Of a stretch of 64,000 nt of DNA, positions 26,088-34,839 are shown one piece after another. Position 1 is the first letter of the stretch. Every line of letters starts with the position of its first letter. The stretch spans positions 103,915 to 167,914 of the forward strand of contig NZ_JARHUD010000008.1 in the NCBI RefSeq assembly GCF_029222965.1. Reading direction: 5' to 3'. The stretch comes from Aquibaculum arenosum (GTDB lineage: Bacteria > Pseudomonadota > Alphaproteobacteria > Kiloniellales > DSM-21159). Under the pieces are notes generated by a model. The model did not search any database. It had not been told where the DNA came from and was given only the letters and a program-made list of their open reading frames with translations. Position numbers and translations under genes: made by a program.

Positions 26088-26873
26088 TCAGCTGATGGCG
26101 CGGGTGAAGTCCGCCATCCAGCCCAGCCCGTCTTCCGTGCGACCGGCAGGCCGATACTCCGCCGCCAGTGCATCGTCATAGCCCGTGGCCCGCAGAGCGG
26201 CGATGGCCGAGAGCAGGTCCAATGTGCCCGTCCCCGGCTCATGCCGGCCGGGATTGTCGGCAAACTGCACGTGGCCGATGTGGTGCCCGGCACGGGTGAT
26301 CGCTTCGTTCAGTGAGGGTTCGGTGATGGCCATGTGGTAGAAATCGAACTGCAGCTGCAGATTCTCACGCTCCGCGCGGGCCAGCGCCTCCAACCCAGAA
26401 TCGAGGGAGTTCAGGAAGAAGCCCGGCACATCCACCGGGTTGATCGCCTCCACCTGCACGGCCAGACCCGCCTCGCCCAACCGGTCGGCGGCCAGGCGCA
26501 GATTGCTGATCAGGGTCTTCCAGATTTCCTCGCGCGGTGCATCGGATGGCGGCTTGCCGGCCAGGACGTTGATCTTGCGCGCGCCCAGGCCGCGGGCGTA
26601 GTCGAGACAGGTGTCCACTGCCGCGCGGAAGTCGGCCTCACGGCCGGGCAAGCTGGCCAACCCGGCCTCACCCGCCTCCGGATCGCCGGCCGGCACGTTG
26701 ATCAGCACAATGTCCACCCCGGCCGCGTCACGCGCACGCTGCAGCTCCTCCAGCGTATGGAAGTGGGGGAACTGGATCTCCACAGTTGAGAAGCCGGCCG
26801 CAGCCGCGGCGCCGAAGCGCTCGCTCATGGGCCGGTCGTCGAACAGCATCGACAGGTTGGCTGCCAGGTACAC
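26088..26873 (-). CDS. hydroxypyruvate isomerase family protein
   Basis: A 261-residue TIM-barrel isomerase of the xylose-isomerase-like group. Key blocks: YLAANLSMLFDDRPMSERF at the N-terminus, VEAINPVDVPGFFLN with a metal-ligand Glu, LQFDFYHMAI, HVQFADNPGRHEPGTG and AAEYRP with the second catalytic Glu. These match hydroxypyruvate isomerase (Hyi) and the very similar 2-oxo-tetronate isomerase OtnI; sequence alone does not separate them and no otn genes are adjacent. It stands alone, convergent with glpK. Confidence 0.88.
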   Translation of the reverse strand: MYLAANLSMLFDDRPMSERFGAAAAAGFSTVEIQFPHFHTLEELQRARDAAGVDIVLINVPAGDPEAGEAGLASLPGREADFRAAVDTCLDYARGLGARKINVLAGKPPSDAPREEIWKTLISNLRLAADRLGEAGLAVQVEAINPVDVPGFFLNSLDSGLEALARAERENLQLQFDFYHMAITEPSLNEAITRAGHHIGHVQFADNPGRHEPGTGTLDLLSAIAALRATGYDDALAAEYRPAGRTEDGLGWMADFTRAIS

Positions 26874-26972
26874 GGAAAACGCCCTCCTCCCCTCTTGTTC
26901 ACGGCCGGCACCACGCCTGCCATGTGTGTATCGTCCAGGCGCTCAGCCTGGCCGCTCATCAAGGCCGGTGCG

Positions 26973-27182
26973 TCACTCCAGGTCTTCGGCCAGGATCGAG
27001 ATGTGCAGGTCGTAGGAGACCTCGCCGTCCTCTTCATCGCGGTGCAGGACGCCGACAAACTCCTCGCCGGAGTAAACTTCGATGGGCGCGCCGGCCTTGG
27101 CGGGCGCCTGAATGGAGATGCTGTCGCTCTCGAAGGTGCGGCGCAGATAGCTCTGAACCTTGGCGATCTCATTCGGGGTCAT
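26973..27182 (-). CDS. DUF3126 family protein
   Basis: A 69-residue protein matching DUF3126, a small family conserved across alphaproteobacteria. The characteristic pieces are the N-terminal IAKVQSYLRRTF and the C-terminal EEFVGVLHRDEEDGEVSYDL followed by ISILAEDLE. Function is unknown. A reasonable ribosome binding site (AGGAGAG) precedes the ATG. It is monocistronic; its presence supports an alphaproteobacterial origin for the window. Confidence 0.88.
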   Translation of the reverse strand: MTPNEIAKVQSYLRRTFESDSISIQAPAKAGAPIEVYSGEEFVGVLHRDEEDGEVSYDLHISILAEDLE

Positions 27183-27376
27183 GAATACACTCTCCTGATA
27201 CCTTTACTCGGATACTTTTGTAGGGAGGTTGGCGAAGCCACTTCTCCCCCATGTTTCGTCTAGGTTCCGTCCAGGATGCTTCTCGCGCGCGATGACGGCA
27301 TCTCACGCCGGGGTCACGGCCACTGTTTTGGGACTGCAGACTGCCGGACGCAAGACCTGGGACAGTTCTGCAGTCG

Positions 27377-28117
27377 TCAATCGGCGCGCTCAGGGCGCGG
27401 CGCACCCAACTCATAGGTCAGTTCCTGCTCTGCCAGGGCCAGCGCCTCAGGCGTGCCCACATGATACCAGGGCCCCTCATGGCGCAGGCCCCAAAGACGC
27501 TCGCTCTCCAGCGCGCGGTCCCAGAGCAGATTGAAGGAAAAGGCGCCGGACGGCGCGTCCCGGAGCAGGCGCGGATGCACCAGTTGCACCCCAGCATAGG
27601 CAAAGGGCGCCACCTCGCGCTCAATCCGGCGCCGCACCCGGCCGTCCGGCGTGAGGAAGAAATCTCCCAGCCCCTCGAAACCGAGTGCGGAGACCGTCGG
27701 CTGCAACAGCAACAGCGCATCCATCTGCGCTTCATCCCAGGCCTCGCAGAGACGCCGGAGTGCCGGCTTCGCCCCATCGAGCCAGAGCGCATCGCCGTTG
27801 ACCACGAAGAAGGCTGTATCGCCCAGCAGCGGCAGCGCCTTTGCAACGCCGCCGCCGGTATCGAGCAGGTCCAACTCCTCCGAAAAGATCACCTGAGGCC
27901 GATTACGCTCTGCAAGACTGCGGCGCAGCTCTTCACCCAGATGATGCAAATTGACCACCGCTTGCTCCACACCGGCCTCGCCCAGCCGGTCCAGCGCGCG
28001 TTCAGCCAGGGAGCGTCCTTGCACGGGCAGCAAAGGCTTGGGGGTCTTGTCCGTGAGCGGGCGCATGCGCTCGCCTCGGCCGGCGGCCAGAAGCATGGCG
28101 CGGGTGGGTCGGATCAT
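27377..28117 (-). CDS. murU: N-acetylmuramate alpha-1-phosphate uridylyltransferase (MurU-like nucleotidyltransferase)
   Basis: A 246-residue sugar-phosphate nucleotidyltransferase: MLLAAGRGERMRPLTDKTPKPLLPV is the nucleotide-binding signature (shown here in two adjoining parts, LLAAGRGERMRPLT and KTPKPLLPV), with VVNGDALW for the metal-binding Asp. Directly after amgK, with a 4-base overlap, this is the MurU of the recycling pathway that turns N-acetylmuramate-1-phosphate into UDP-N-acetylmuramate, bypassing MurA and thus fosfomycin. The pathway was described in Pseudomonas putida; many alphaproteobacteria carry the same tsaE-amgK-murU order. Confidence 0.9.
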   Translation of the reverse strand: MIRPTRAMLLAAGRGERMRPLTDKTPKPLLPVQGRSLAERALDRLGEAGVEQAVVNLHHLGEELRRSLAERNRPQVIFSEELDLLDTGGGVAKALPLLGDTAFFVVNGDALWLDGAKPALRRLCEAWDEAQMDALLLLQPTVSALGFEGLGDFFLTPDGRVRRRIEREVAPFAYAGVQLVHPRLLRDAPSGAFSFNLLWDRALESERLWGLRHEGPWYHVGTPEALALAEQELTYELGAPRPERAD

Positions 28118-29130
28118 GCGGCGGCTCCCCTGTCCGGCACCCGGCGCAGCTCGCCGGGCAGATAACGCGCAAACCAGTCGTTGAGCGGTGCCAGCTCCGG
28201 CCGCTCCAGGGCCCGATCCAGCAGGCGCCACAGGCGCGGAACGTGCCGGAGATAACCCGGCTTGCCGTCCCGGCGGTCGAGCCGCACGAAGACCCCCAGG
28301 ATGCGCACCGTGCGCTGGGCGCCGAGGACCCAATACGCGGCCTTCAGGGTCTGCGGATCGATCTCGCCGGCAAAGGCAACGCAGTAGCGTTCAAACATGG
28401 CGCGCTCGATCTCCGCCGGCACATCGCGCCGGGCATCCTGCAGCAGGGAGACCAGATCATAGGCCGGCGACCCCAAAATCGCGTCCTGGAAATCCAAGAG
28501 CCCGCAGGCCGTCACCCCGGGCCGATCGGGCAACACCATCAGATTGTCCACATGGTAGTCGCGCAGCACCAGGGTGGGCGGCAAAGCAAAAGCCGGCGGC
28601 AACACCGCCTCCCAGGCTTCGCGGAAACGTTCGCGCATCAGGGCGTCGACGTCACGGCCGGTCAAGGCGGGCAGCATCCAGTCCAGGAGCAGTTCTGCCT
28701 CCAGCGGTAAGGAGCGCGCATCGAAGGCCGACAACCCAGCGCCCAACGACGGGTCCCAACGGCGGTGCAGCACGATGAGCGTGTCGGTAGCCAGTTGATA
28801 GAGTGCGCTTTCATCCGCCCCCTCGGCGAGTGCCCGGGTGAAGGTTCGGTCGCCCAGATCTTCCAGCAGCAGAAACCCCTGCTCCAGGTCGGCCGCCAGT
28901 ACGCGTGGAGGCGAAAGCTCCAGGGCGGCGAGTATCTCCGCCACCTGCCGGAACGCCTCGGGCTTTTCTTGATCCGGGGGCGCATCCATCAGGACGGCAC
29001 GTCGTGTTCCCACCGTCACCCGATGATAGCTGCGAAAAGAGGCATCGGCGGCGAGCAGCCGGATATCGGCGCCGGTCCATCCAGCCGCAGCGAGAAAGTC
29101 TCCGGCCGCGGCCCTGCGCGTGGGTGTCAC
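28114..29130 (-). CDS. amgK: N-acetylmuramate/N-acetylglucosamine anomeric kinase (AmgK-like aminoglycoside phosphotransferase fold)
   Basis: A 338-residue APH-fold kinase. Conserved blocks: DASFRSYHRV near the N-terminus (nucleotide-binding loop), LLLEDLGDRTFTRAL, the catalytic loop VLRDYHVDNLMV and the metal-binding LLDFQDAILGSPAYDLVSLL. It phosphorylates recovered N-acetylmuramate at C1 for MurU. A GTG start at 29130 overlaps the tsaE stop by 4 bases (GTGA); in-frame ATGs further upstream lie inside tsaE and are less likely. The downstream overlap with murU is also 4 bases, so the three genes are tightly coupled. Confidence 0.9.
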   Translation of the reverse strand: MTPTRRAAAGDFLAAAGWTGADIRLLAADASFRSYHRVTVGTRRAVLMDAPPDQEKPEAFRQVAEILAALELSPPRVLAADLEQGFLLLEDLGDRTFTRALAEGADESALYQLATDTLIVLHRRWDPSLGAGLSAFDARSLPLEAELLLDWMLPALTGRDVDALMRERFREAWEAVLPPAFALPPTLVLRDYHVDNLMVLPDRPGVTACGLLDFQDAILGSPAYDLVSLLQDARRDVPAEIERAMFERYCVAFAGEIDPQTLKAAYWVLGAQRTVRILGVFVRLDRRDGKPGYLRHVPRLWRLLDRALERPELAPLNDWFARYLPGELRRVPDRGAAA

Positions 29131-29612
29131 GCCAGCCCCTCCTGCCATTCGCGCAACCGAGCCTGCCATGCGCCGCTGGCGTAAAGGCTGGCCCGTCGAC
29201 CCTCCCCCGCGTGCTGAAGGCACACTTCCAGGCGCTCAGCCGGCAGTGCCGCCCCCAGCCGTTCCGGCCATTCAATCAGGCTCACACCCTCGGCCAAGGC
29301 CTCCTCCAGTCCCAGTTCCCAGGCTTCATCGGCGGCTTCGAGTCGATAAAGATCGAAATGCCATAGCTCCAGTTCCCCGCGGTGATAGGTCTGCACCAGG
29401 GTGAAGGTGGGGCTTGGCACCTCCTCCGCCGGTCCGGGCAAAGCATTCACCAGGGCGCGCACGAAGGCCGTCTTGCCGGCACCCAGGTCCCCGAAGAGCG
29501 CGATCACGTCGCCAACGTGCAAAAGTGGCGCCAACCGCTGCGCAAGCGCGGCCGTTGCCGCCTCGTCGGGCAGATCGAAAGTGAGCGGGTCCGGTACTGG
29601 CGACTGCGGCAT
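29127..29612 (-). CDS. tsaE: tRNA threonylcarbamoyladenosine biosynthesis ATPase TsaE
   Basis: A 161-residue P-loop protein needed with TsaB and TsaD for the t6A37 modification of ANN-decoding tRNAs. Walker A is ALFGDLGAGKTAFVRAL, followed by EVPSPTFTLVQTY (switch region), HFDLYRLEAADEAWELGLEE and the Walker-B-like SLIEWPERLG. The length and order of motifs are standard. It is the first gene of tsaE-amgK-murU and is divergent from the ferredoxin reductase gene. Confidence 0.95.
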   Translation of the reverse strand: MPQSPVPDPLTFDLPDEAATAALAQRLAPLLHVGDVIALFGDLGAGKTAFVRALVNALPGPAEEVPSPTFTLVQTYHRGELELWHFDLYRLEAADEAWELGLEEALAEGVSLIEWPERLGAALPAERLEVCLQHAGEGRRASLYASGAWQARLREWQEGLA

Positions 29613-29797
29613 GGGGCGGTTCTACACGGGGCTTCAGCGTCATCGCAACGCCCAAGAACGACCAACGCCTCGGCACGCACCACGCGCCTGCGCGCCGGTG
29701 GAGTTGCATCGCCGGCTCCGCCCGGCCATCTTCCGATCCAGCGTGGGCACCCCCCGCGCTCAACCCTTTCCCAGTGCGACCCCGCTTCGGAGTGCTC

Positions 29798-30820
29798 ATG
29801 CCCGCGCAGCCCTTGTACAGCGATGTTGCCATCGTCGGTGCCGGTCCAGTCGGACTTTTCGCCGTCTTCGAATGCGGCATGCTGCGCATGCGCTGCCAGG
29901 TGATCGATCCCCTGGATGTGATCGGCGGGCAGTGCGCCGCGCTCTATCCCGAAAAGCCCATCTTCGACATCCCCGGCTATCCGCGCATCGGCGCTGGAGA
30001 GTTGATCGAGCGCTTGCGCGAACAGGCCGCGCCCTTCGAGCCGGGCTATCACCTTGGGCAGAGCGTGGTTGGGCTCGAGCGGCGGGACGAGGGCTGGCGG
30101 CTCACCACCTCCAAGGGCCGGGTCATCCAGGCCAAGGCGGTGATCATCGCTGCCGGCGCCGGCGCCTTCGGGCCCAACCGGCCGCCGCTGGCCGACCTGG
30201 AGCACTATGAGGGCCGCTCAGTCTTCTATGCCGTCACTCAACCCGAGAGCCTGCGCGGCAAGCGGGTGGTGATCGCCGGCGGCGGCGATTCGGCGCTCGA
30301 CTGGTCCATTCTGCTCGCCGACATTGCCGAGAAGGTCTACGTGATCCACCGCCGCGCCAAGTTCCGCGGCGCGCCGGAATCCGTGGCCCGGCTGCACGCT
30401 TTGGCCGAGGCGGGCAAAGTCGAGCTTGTGGTGCCCTGCCAGCTTCACCGCCTGGAAGGCGACACCGCGGCGGGACAGCTCTCGGCCGTGGTGGCCCGGG
30501 ACCTGGACGGGCAGGAGCGGCGCCTGGATGCGGACACGCTGTTGCCCTTCTTCGGACTGTCGATGAACCTGGGACCCATTGCCGAGTGGGGGCTGGCACT
30601 GCACAAGGGGCAGGTCGCGGTGGATCCGACCACCTGCGAGACCTCCCTGCCCGGCGTCTTCGCCATCGGCGACATCGCGGACTATCCGCGCAAGCTGAAG
30701 CTGATCCTCACCGGCTTTGCCGAGGCTGCGAGCGCCGCCCACGCCATTCATCCCCTGGTCCATCCGGACGAGGAGCTGCACTGGGAGTACTCGACCACCA
30801 AGGGTGTGCCCGGCCTCTGA
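29798..30820 (+). CDS. ferredoxin/flavodoxin-NADP+ reductase, thioredoxin-reductase-like type
   Basis: A 340-residue flavoprotein of the TrxR-like FNR group. It has the FAD motif [18 protein letters not shown], the [20 protein letters not shown] block, the NADP motif [13 protein letters not shown], and [12 protein letters not shown] at the C-terminal FAD site. The redox CxxC of thioredoxin reductase is absent, as expected for an FNR. It transfers electrons between NADPH and ferredoxin or flavodoxin. The start at 29798 has CGGAG five bases upstream and matches family N-termini; an ATG 24 bases upstream is possible. Its partner ferredoxin is not in the window. Confidence 0.92.
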   Translation: MPAQPLYSDVAIVGAGPVGLFAVFECGMLRMRCQVIDPLDVIGGQCAALYPEKPIFDIPGYPRIGAGELIERLREQAAPFEPGYHLGQSVVGLERRDEGWRLTTSKGRVIQAKAVIIAAGAGAFGPNRPPLADLEHYEGRSVFYAVTQPESLRGKRVVIAGGGDSALDWSILLADIAEKVYVIHRRAKFRGAPESVARLHALAEAGKVELVVPCQLHRLEGDTAAGQLSAVVARDLDGQERRLDADTLLPFFGLSMNLGPIAEWGLALHKGQVAVDPTTCETSLPGVFAIGDIADYPRKLKLILTGFAEAASAAHAIHPLVHPDEELHWEYSTTKGVPGL

Positions 30821-31025
30821 CGCCTGCGGTCAAGCGCCGCTGCGGGCTGGGCCGCTTGCTTGCCGGGCCGCGGGCGCTATGCCATTGTGCACTGCCGTTA
30901 CTGCGGACGAGGTCCGGCGCCGGCAAGCCGCGCGATCGCGAGCCCCGTCTCGCCGATCCGGGCCGCGCTGCGAGCGTCCGGCAGGAACACCCGTTCAAGG
31001 TCAATCATCGACGGAGACCCGCGTT

Positions 31026-32252
31026 ATGAGCCCAGCCGCCCAGCCGGCCCAGGACCAGGACAAGATCAAGAGCGACACCGCCACGCCTTTCGTATGGGAA
31101 GACCCCCTCCTGCTCGACGAGCAGCTTACGGAAGATGAGCGCATGGTGCGCGATGCAGCCCGCGACTACTGCCGCGATAAGCTGATGCCGCGGGTCCTGG
31201 AAGCCAATCGCCATGAGCGCTTCGATCGCGAGATCATGAACGAGATGGGCGAATTGGGCTTCCTGGGGGCGACTCTCCCGGAGAAGTACGGCTGCGCCGG
31301 CGTCAACTACGTCTGCTACGGCCTGATCGCCCGCGAGGTGGAGCGGGTGGACAGCGGCTACCGCTCCGCCATGAGCGTGCAGTCCTCCCTCGTCATGCAC
31401 CCGATCCACACCTACGGCACCGAAGCGCAGCGCGACAAGTACCTGCCGAAGCTGGCCAGTGGTGAATGGGTGGGCTGTTTCGGATTGACCGAGCCCGACG
31501 CCGGCTCCGACCCCGGCTCCATGCGCACCACCGCGAAGAAGGTGGACGGCGGCTATGTGCTGAACGGCACAAAGATGTGGATCACCAACTCGCCGATCGC
31601 CGATGTCTTCGTGGTCTGGGCCAAGACCGAGGACGGCAAGATCCGCGGTTTCGTGCTGGAGAAGGGCATGAAGGGCCTTTCCGCGCCGAAGATCGAAGGC
31701 AAGTTCTCGCTGCGCGCGTCGACCACCGGCGAAATTGTCATGGACAATGTCGAGGTGCCGGAAGACGCCCTGCTGCCCAACGTCTCGGGCCTACGCGGCC
31801 CCTTTGGCTGCCTCAATCGGGCGCGCTACGGCATCGCCTGGGGCGCACTGGGCGCCGCCGAGTTCTGCTGGCACGCCGCGCGGCAGTACACCCTGGACCG
31901 CCAGATGTTCGGCCGCCCGCTTGCCGCCACGCAGCTCATGCAGAAGAAGCTGGCCGACATGCAGACCGAGATCACCATCGGCCTGCAGACCTGCCTGCGC
32001 ATCGGCCGGCTGATTGACGAGGGCAAGATGATGCCCGAGGCCATCTCCCTGGCGAAGCGCAACTCCTGCGGCAAGGCCCTCGACATCGCCCGCGTCGCCC
32101 GCGACATGCACGGCGGCAACGGCATCGCTGACGAGTTCCATGTCATCCGTCACGTCATGAACCTGGAGGCCGTCAACACCTACGAGGGCACCCATGACGT
32201 CCATGCCCTGATCCTGGGGCGGGCGCAGACCGGCATTCAGGCCTTCGGATGA
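31026..32252 (+). CDS. glutaryl-CoA dehydrogenase (acyl-CoA dehydrogenase family)
   Basis: A 408-residue acyl-CoA dehydrogenase. [36 protein letters not shown] and [18 protein letters not shown] are blocks typical of glutaryl-CoA dehydrogenase, and the catalytic glutamate lies in [17 protein letters not shown]. It oxidises and decarboxylates glutaryl-CoA to crotonyl-CoA in lysine/tryptophan breakdown. The start at 31026 gives the family N-terminus after a GGAG; the longer upstream frame overlaps the preceding reductase gene and was rejected. It overlaps the next gene by 4 bases (ATGA). No other genes of the glutarate pathway are nearby. Confidence 0.9.
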   Translation: MSPAAQPAQDQDKIKSDTATPFVWEDPLLLDEQLTEDERMVRDAARDYCRDKLMPRVLEANRHERFDREIMNEMGELGFLGATLPEKYGCAGVNYVCYGLIAREVERVDSGYRSAMSVQSSLVMHPIHTYGTEAQRDKYLPKLASGEWVGCFGLTEPDAGSDPGSMRTTAKKVDGGYVLNGTKMWITNSPIADVFVVWAKTEDGKIRGFVLEKGMKGLSAPKIEGKFSLRASTTGEIVMDNVEVPEDALLPNVSGLRGPFGCLNRARYGIAWGALGAAEFCWHAARQYTLDRQMFGRPLAATQLMQKKLADMQTEITIGLQTCLRIGRLIDEGKMMPEAISLAKRNSCGKALDIARVARDMHGGNGIADEFHVIRHVMNLEAVNTYEGTHDVHALILGRAQTGIQAFG

Positions 32253-32860
32253 GCGCGATCGACAGCGTTCAGTCGCTGCGCGCGCACTACGGCGAGCCCA
32301 GCGAAACAGCCCAACGCAAACAGATCGACCGGCTGGACGAGCACTGCCGCACGCTGATCGCCGCTGCGCCCTTCGTGGTCATCGGCACGGCAAACGCCCG
32401 CGGGGAGCAGGATGTCAGCCCCCGCGGCGACCCGCCGGGCTTCGTCAAGGTGTTGGACGACCGGCACCTGCTGATCCCCGACCGGCCCGGCAACCGCCGC
32501 GTGGACAGTCTCTCCAACCTGCTGGAAAACCCAGGCATCGGGCTGCTCTTCATGATCCCGGGGATGACCGAGACCCTGCGGATCAACGGCCGCGGGCGCA
32601 TCGTCACCGACCCGGAGGTGCTGGCCGATCTGGCGGTGCAGGGCAAACCGGCCGTCAGCGCCATCCTGGTGGAGGTCGAGACGGCCTACATGCACTGCGG
32701 CAAGGCGCTGATCCGCTCCAAGCTCTGGGCCCAGGAGAGCCAGGTGGACCGCAAATCACTGCCCTCACTCGGACGCATCCTGGCCGACCAGATCCAGGGC
32801 CTGAACGCGCGCGAGCAGGAAGAGCGCCTGGAAGAAGCTTACCGCACACGGCTCTACTGA
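32249..32860 (+). CDS. pyridoxamine-5'-phosphate-oxidase-fold FMN protein (MSMEG_1061 type)
   Basis: A 203-residue split-barrel flavoprotein. The region [20 protein letters not shown] followed by [21 protein letters not shown] fits the MSMEG_1061-type PPOX family, and the C-terminal [16 protein letters not shown] completes it. These proteins bind FMN or F420-like cofactors; reaction unknown. It is translationally coupled to glutaryl-CoA dehydrogenase by a 4-base overlap, which suggests a role connected to that flavoenzyme or its substrate (inference). It is convergent with the OmpA-family gene 22 bases away, with no obvious terminator between them. Confidence 0.85.
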   Translation: MSAIDSVQSLRAHYGEPSETAQRKQIDRLDEHCRTLIAAAPFVVIGTANARGEQDVSPRGDPPGFVKVLDDRHLLIPDRPGNRRVDSLSNLLENPGIGLLFMIPGMTETLRINGRGRIVTDPEVLADLAVQGKPAVSAILVEVETAYMHCGKALIRSKLWAQESQVDRKSLPSLGRILADQIQGLNAREQEERLEEAYRTRLY

Positions 32861-32882
32861 GGGCAGGGCTCAAACAGCTATA

Positions 32883-33854
32883 CTACCGGTCGTCAGCAAG
32901 CAGCTCGACGATCTCCACACGCCGGTTTAGCGCCCTGCCCTCTTCGGTCCTGTTTGTCGAGGCGGGGGCGACCATCCCGGCGCCCGCGGGGATGAGGCGT
33001 GCGGCGGCGATGCCGTAGCGAGCCACCAGTGCGTCAACAACCGCCTGGGCCCGCCGTTGCGATAGGGCGAGGTTGTAGTCAAAGCCGCCGAAGGAATCGG
33101 TGTGGCCGACAATCACGACCTCGAGGCTCGGGTCCTCCTTAAGAAAGCGCACCAGTTCAACAAGCTGTGCATCGGACTCCGGCCGAAGGTCGGCGGAATC
33201 GAAGTCGAAATAGATGCCATAAACCGCAATGCGTCCGTCCGCTGCAAAGGCCTCCTCCATGGCAGAGGCCTCCACCAACATGATCTGGTCAGCTTCCATC
33301 TCGTCCGTTTCAACAAGCGTCAGTGCCACATGCGGGATCACCGCTGCGCCCGACCCAGTTTCTACCGACAGCATACTGACAAACACTCCGTCCTTGCCCG
33401 CCAGAAAATAAATCGACCTGTCCCAGGTGGTCGGCATCCCGATGATGCCGCGGGCGCTGTCCCAGAATGACGAGATGCCGCCGCGCTCGGTACAGTCGTC
33501 GCGCACGCAGAAGAGGATCGTTTCAAAGCCGCCGGCTTCCAGCGCCTGCTGGTAGTTGCGCATGACCTCGAGTCCGGACCGCCCCTCGGGACCGTCGTAG
33601 CGGATCGAGGTCACCGTGCCGGCAACTTCCATCGTCCAGGCTTCCGGGGTTCGATCTTCACCAGCCGGCACAATCCGGTTAGGCAGCGCGACCTCATCAT
33701 AGGCACGCTTCTCGTAGAAGCTGATTTCGGAGCCGGTATAGCGGCCGACCAGCGGATGATCGCCCGCTCCGGCCACATCCTGTGCAAGCGCCGCCGAAGC
33801 GCAAGAGCCGACAACAGCAGCCACAAGTACCGCCCAGAACCTGACTAACCTCAT
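32883..33854 (-). CDS. OmpA-family outer-membrane protein with DUF4892-like N-terminal part
   Basis: A 323-residue exported protein: signal peptide (residues about 1-25, ending ASAALAQ), a DUF4892-like region, and a C-terminal peptidoglycan-binding OmpA domain shown by GIYFDFDSADLRPESDAQL, VVIVGHTDSFGGFDYN, LSQRRAQAVVDAL and RRVEIVEL. DUF4892 plus OmpA is a known combination of unknown function. The ATG at 33854 has a strong AGGAGG. It lies 68 bases after three other exported-protein genes on the same strand and may be part of their transcript. Confidence 0.87.
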   Translation of the reverse strand: MRLVRFWAVLVAAVVGSCASAALAQDVAGAGDHPLVGRYTGSEISFYEKRAYDEVALPNRIVPAGEDRTPEAWTMEVAGTVTSIRYDGPEGRSGLEVMRNYQQALEAGGFETILFCVRDDCTERGGISSFWDSARGIIGMPTTWDRSIYFLAGKDGVFVSMLSVETGSGAAVIPHVALTLVETDEMEADQIMLVEASAMEEAFAADGRIAVYGIYFDFDSADLRPESDAQLVELVRFLKEDPSLEVVIVGHTDSFGGFDYNLALSQRRAQAVVDALVARYGIAAARLIPAGAGMVAPASTNRTEEGRALNRRVEIVELLADDR

Positions 33855-33922
33855 GATGCCCTCCTCAGACCAACCATTTGATGTAGCCCCGATCACAACT
33901 GTTTGGCCGATCTGCAGAGCAT

Positions 33923-34315
33923 CTACTCGACCAGAAGATCAAGGATCGACACCTCGAAGCCGCTGCTCCTTTTTACGATGAGGGCTGTGGCCCTCACCTG
34001 AAAGGCGTCGGCCTCTACAAGGCAGACGCCATTCGTTACGTCTGGAAACTGCTCGTAGCTTTTGGTCAGGCAGCGAAATGTCGGACGATCCCAGTGAACG
34101 GCGAAAGACTTAAGATTGGCAAAGCCCGTTGCTTCGATCAGCGCCTGCTCGACTTGGCCTGTGAGACTTCGCGCGTCAGCGCCGAACAGGAGTTCCGGTG
34201 CAGCTGTTCCGGAGGGCTGGAAGAACTGAATATTGTCAGCATTGCTTGTGTACGCCGACAGGCTGAGAAATAGCGAGGCAAGCAGTATTAATCGCAAGCG
34301 CCTCCTCCGTCCCAT
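33923..34315 (-). CDS. small exported protein of unknown family
   Basis: A 130-residue protein with an N-terminal basic stretch (MGRRRRLRL) and hydrophobic core ILLASLFLSLSA typical of a Sec signal peptide, then a mature part with two cysteines (FRCLTKSY and NGVCLVEAD) that could form a disulfide. I do not recognise a family. It begins 2 bases after the stop of the preceding small secreted-protein gene, so both are in one operon. Base composition is lower in GC than the housekeeping neighbours. Confidence 0.65.
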   Translation of the reverse strand: MGRRRRLRLILLASLFLSLSAYTSNADNIQFFQPSGTAAPELLFGADARSLTGQVEQALIEATGFANLKSFAVHWDRPTFRCLTKSYEQFPDVTNGVCLVEADAFQVRATALIVKRSSGFEVSILDLLVE

Positions 34316-34317
34316 GG

Positions 34318-34839
34318 CTATGGCGCGACACACTTTTTGCCATCCTGGCATGCGATAGCGCGCGAGAGCTCGCCTTCTGTCGGACTGAACAAAAGGTCGT
34401 CGTTACAGGGAGTGGCGCGGAAGACAAATTGGCCCTCCTCTTGGCGAATGAACATCAGTGCCGGGTCTGGGCCTGTTGGCACGCTTCCACACGCATCGTG
34501 GTATATGCACGAGGATCTGACAGTGACCTCGAAAGCCGCCCGGATGTCAAAACCGCTGGGGCGCGCTAGGTGGCCTTCGAAGCGAGCATTAAAAGGGGCG
34601 CGACCCTGGGTGTCGTGATCAAATGCGGGCATGGGCTCAGTGGGAACAAGAGTGCCGTAGGCGATGAAGTAGGTTCCGGGTCTCCCATCGTGGGAGGCGA
34701 GCATGCGCTCTACGCTGCGCTCCGGATAGGGGCACGTCAGTGCCAGCGCCGGCCCGACAAGAAGCTGGCTCAGCACCGCCAGACAGACTGTTGCCAGTAA
34801 CCCGCGGTGGAACCAGTTCGCATGGAAAGTATGCCTCAT
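34318..34839 (-). CDS. small exported cysteine-containing protein of unknown family
   Basis: A 173-residue protein with a signal peptide (GLLATVCLAVLSQLLVGPALA, predicted cleavage before LTCPYPERS). The mature part has seven cysteines, including RSSCIYHDACGS and a C-terminal CQDGKKC pair, suggesting a disulfide-stabilised periplasmic or secreted protein. No family is recognised. Its ATG overlaps the stop of the HExxH-protein gene by 4 bases, which ties its expression closely to that protein; a chaperone, inhibitor or partner role is possible but unproven. Confidence 0.68.
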   Translation of the reverse strand: MRHTFHANWFHRGLLATVCLAVLSQLLVGPALALTCPYPERSVERMLASHDGRPGTYFIAYGTLVPTEPMPAFDHDTQGRAPFNARFEGHLARPSGFDIRAAFEVTVRSSCIYHDACGSVPTGPDPALMFIRQEEGQFVFRATPCNDDLLFSPTEGELSRAIACQDGKKCVAP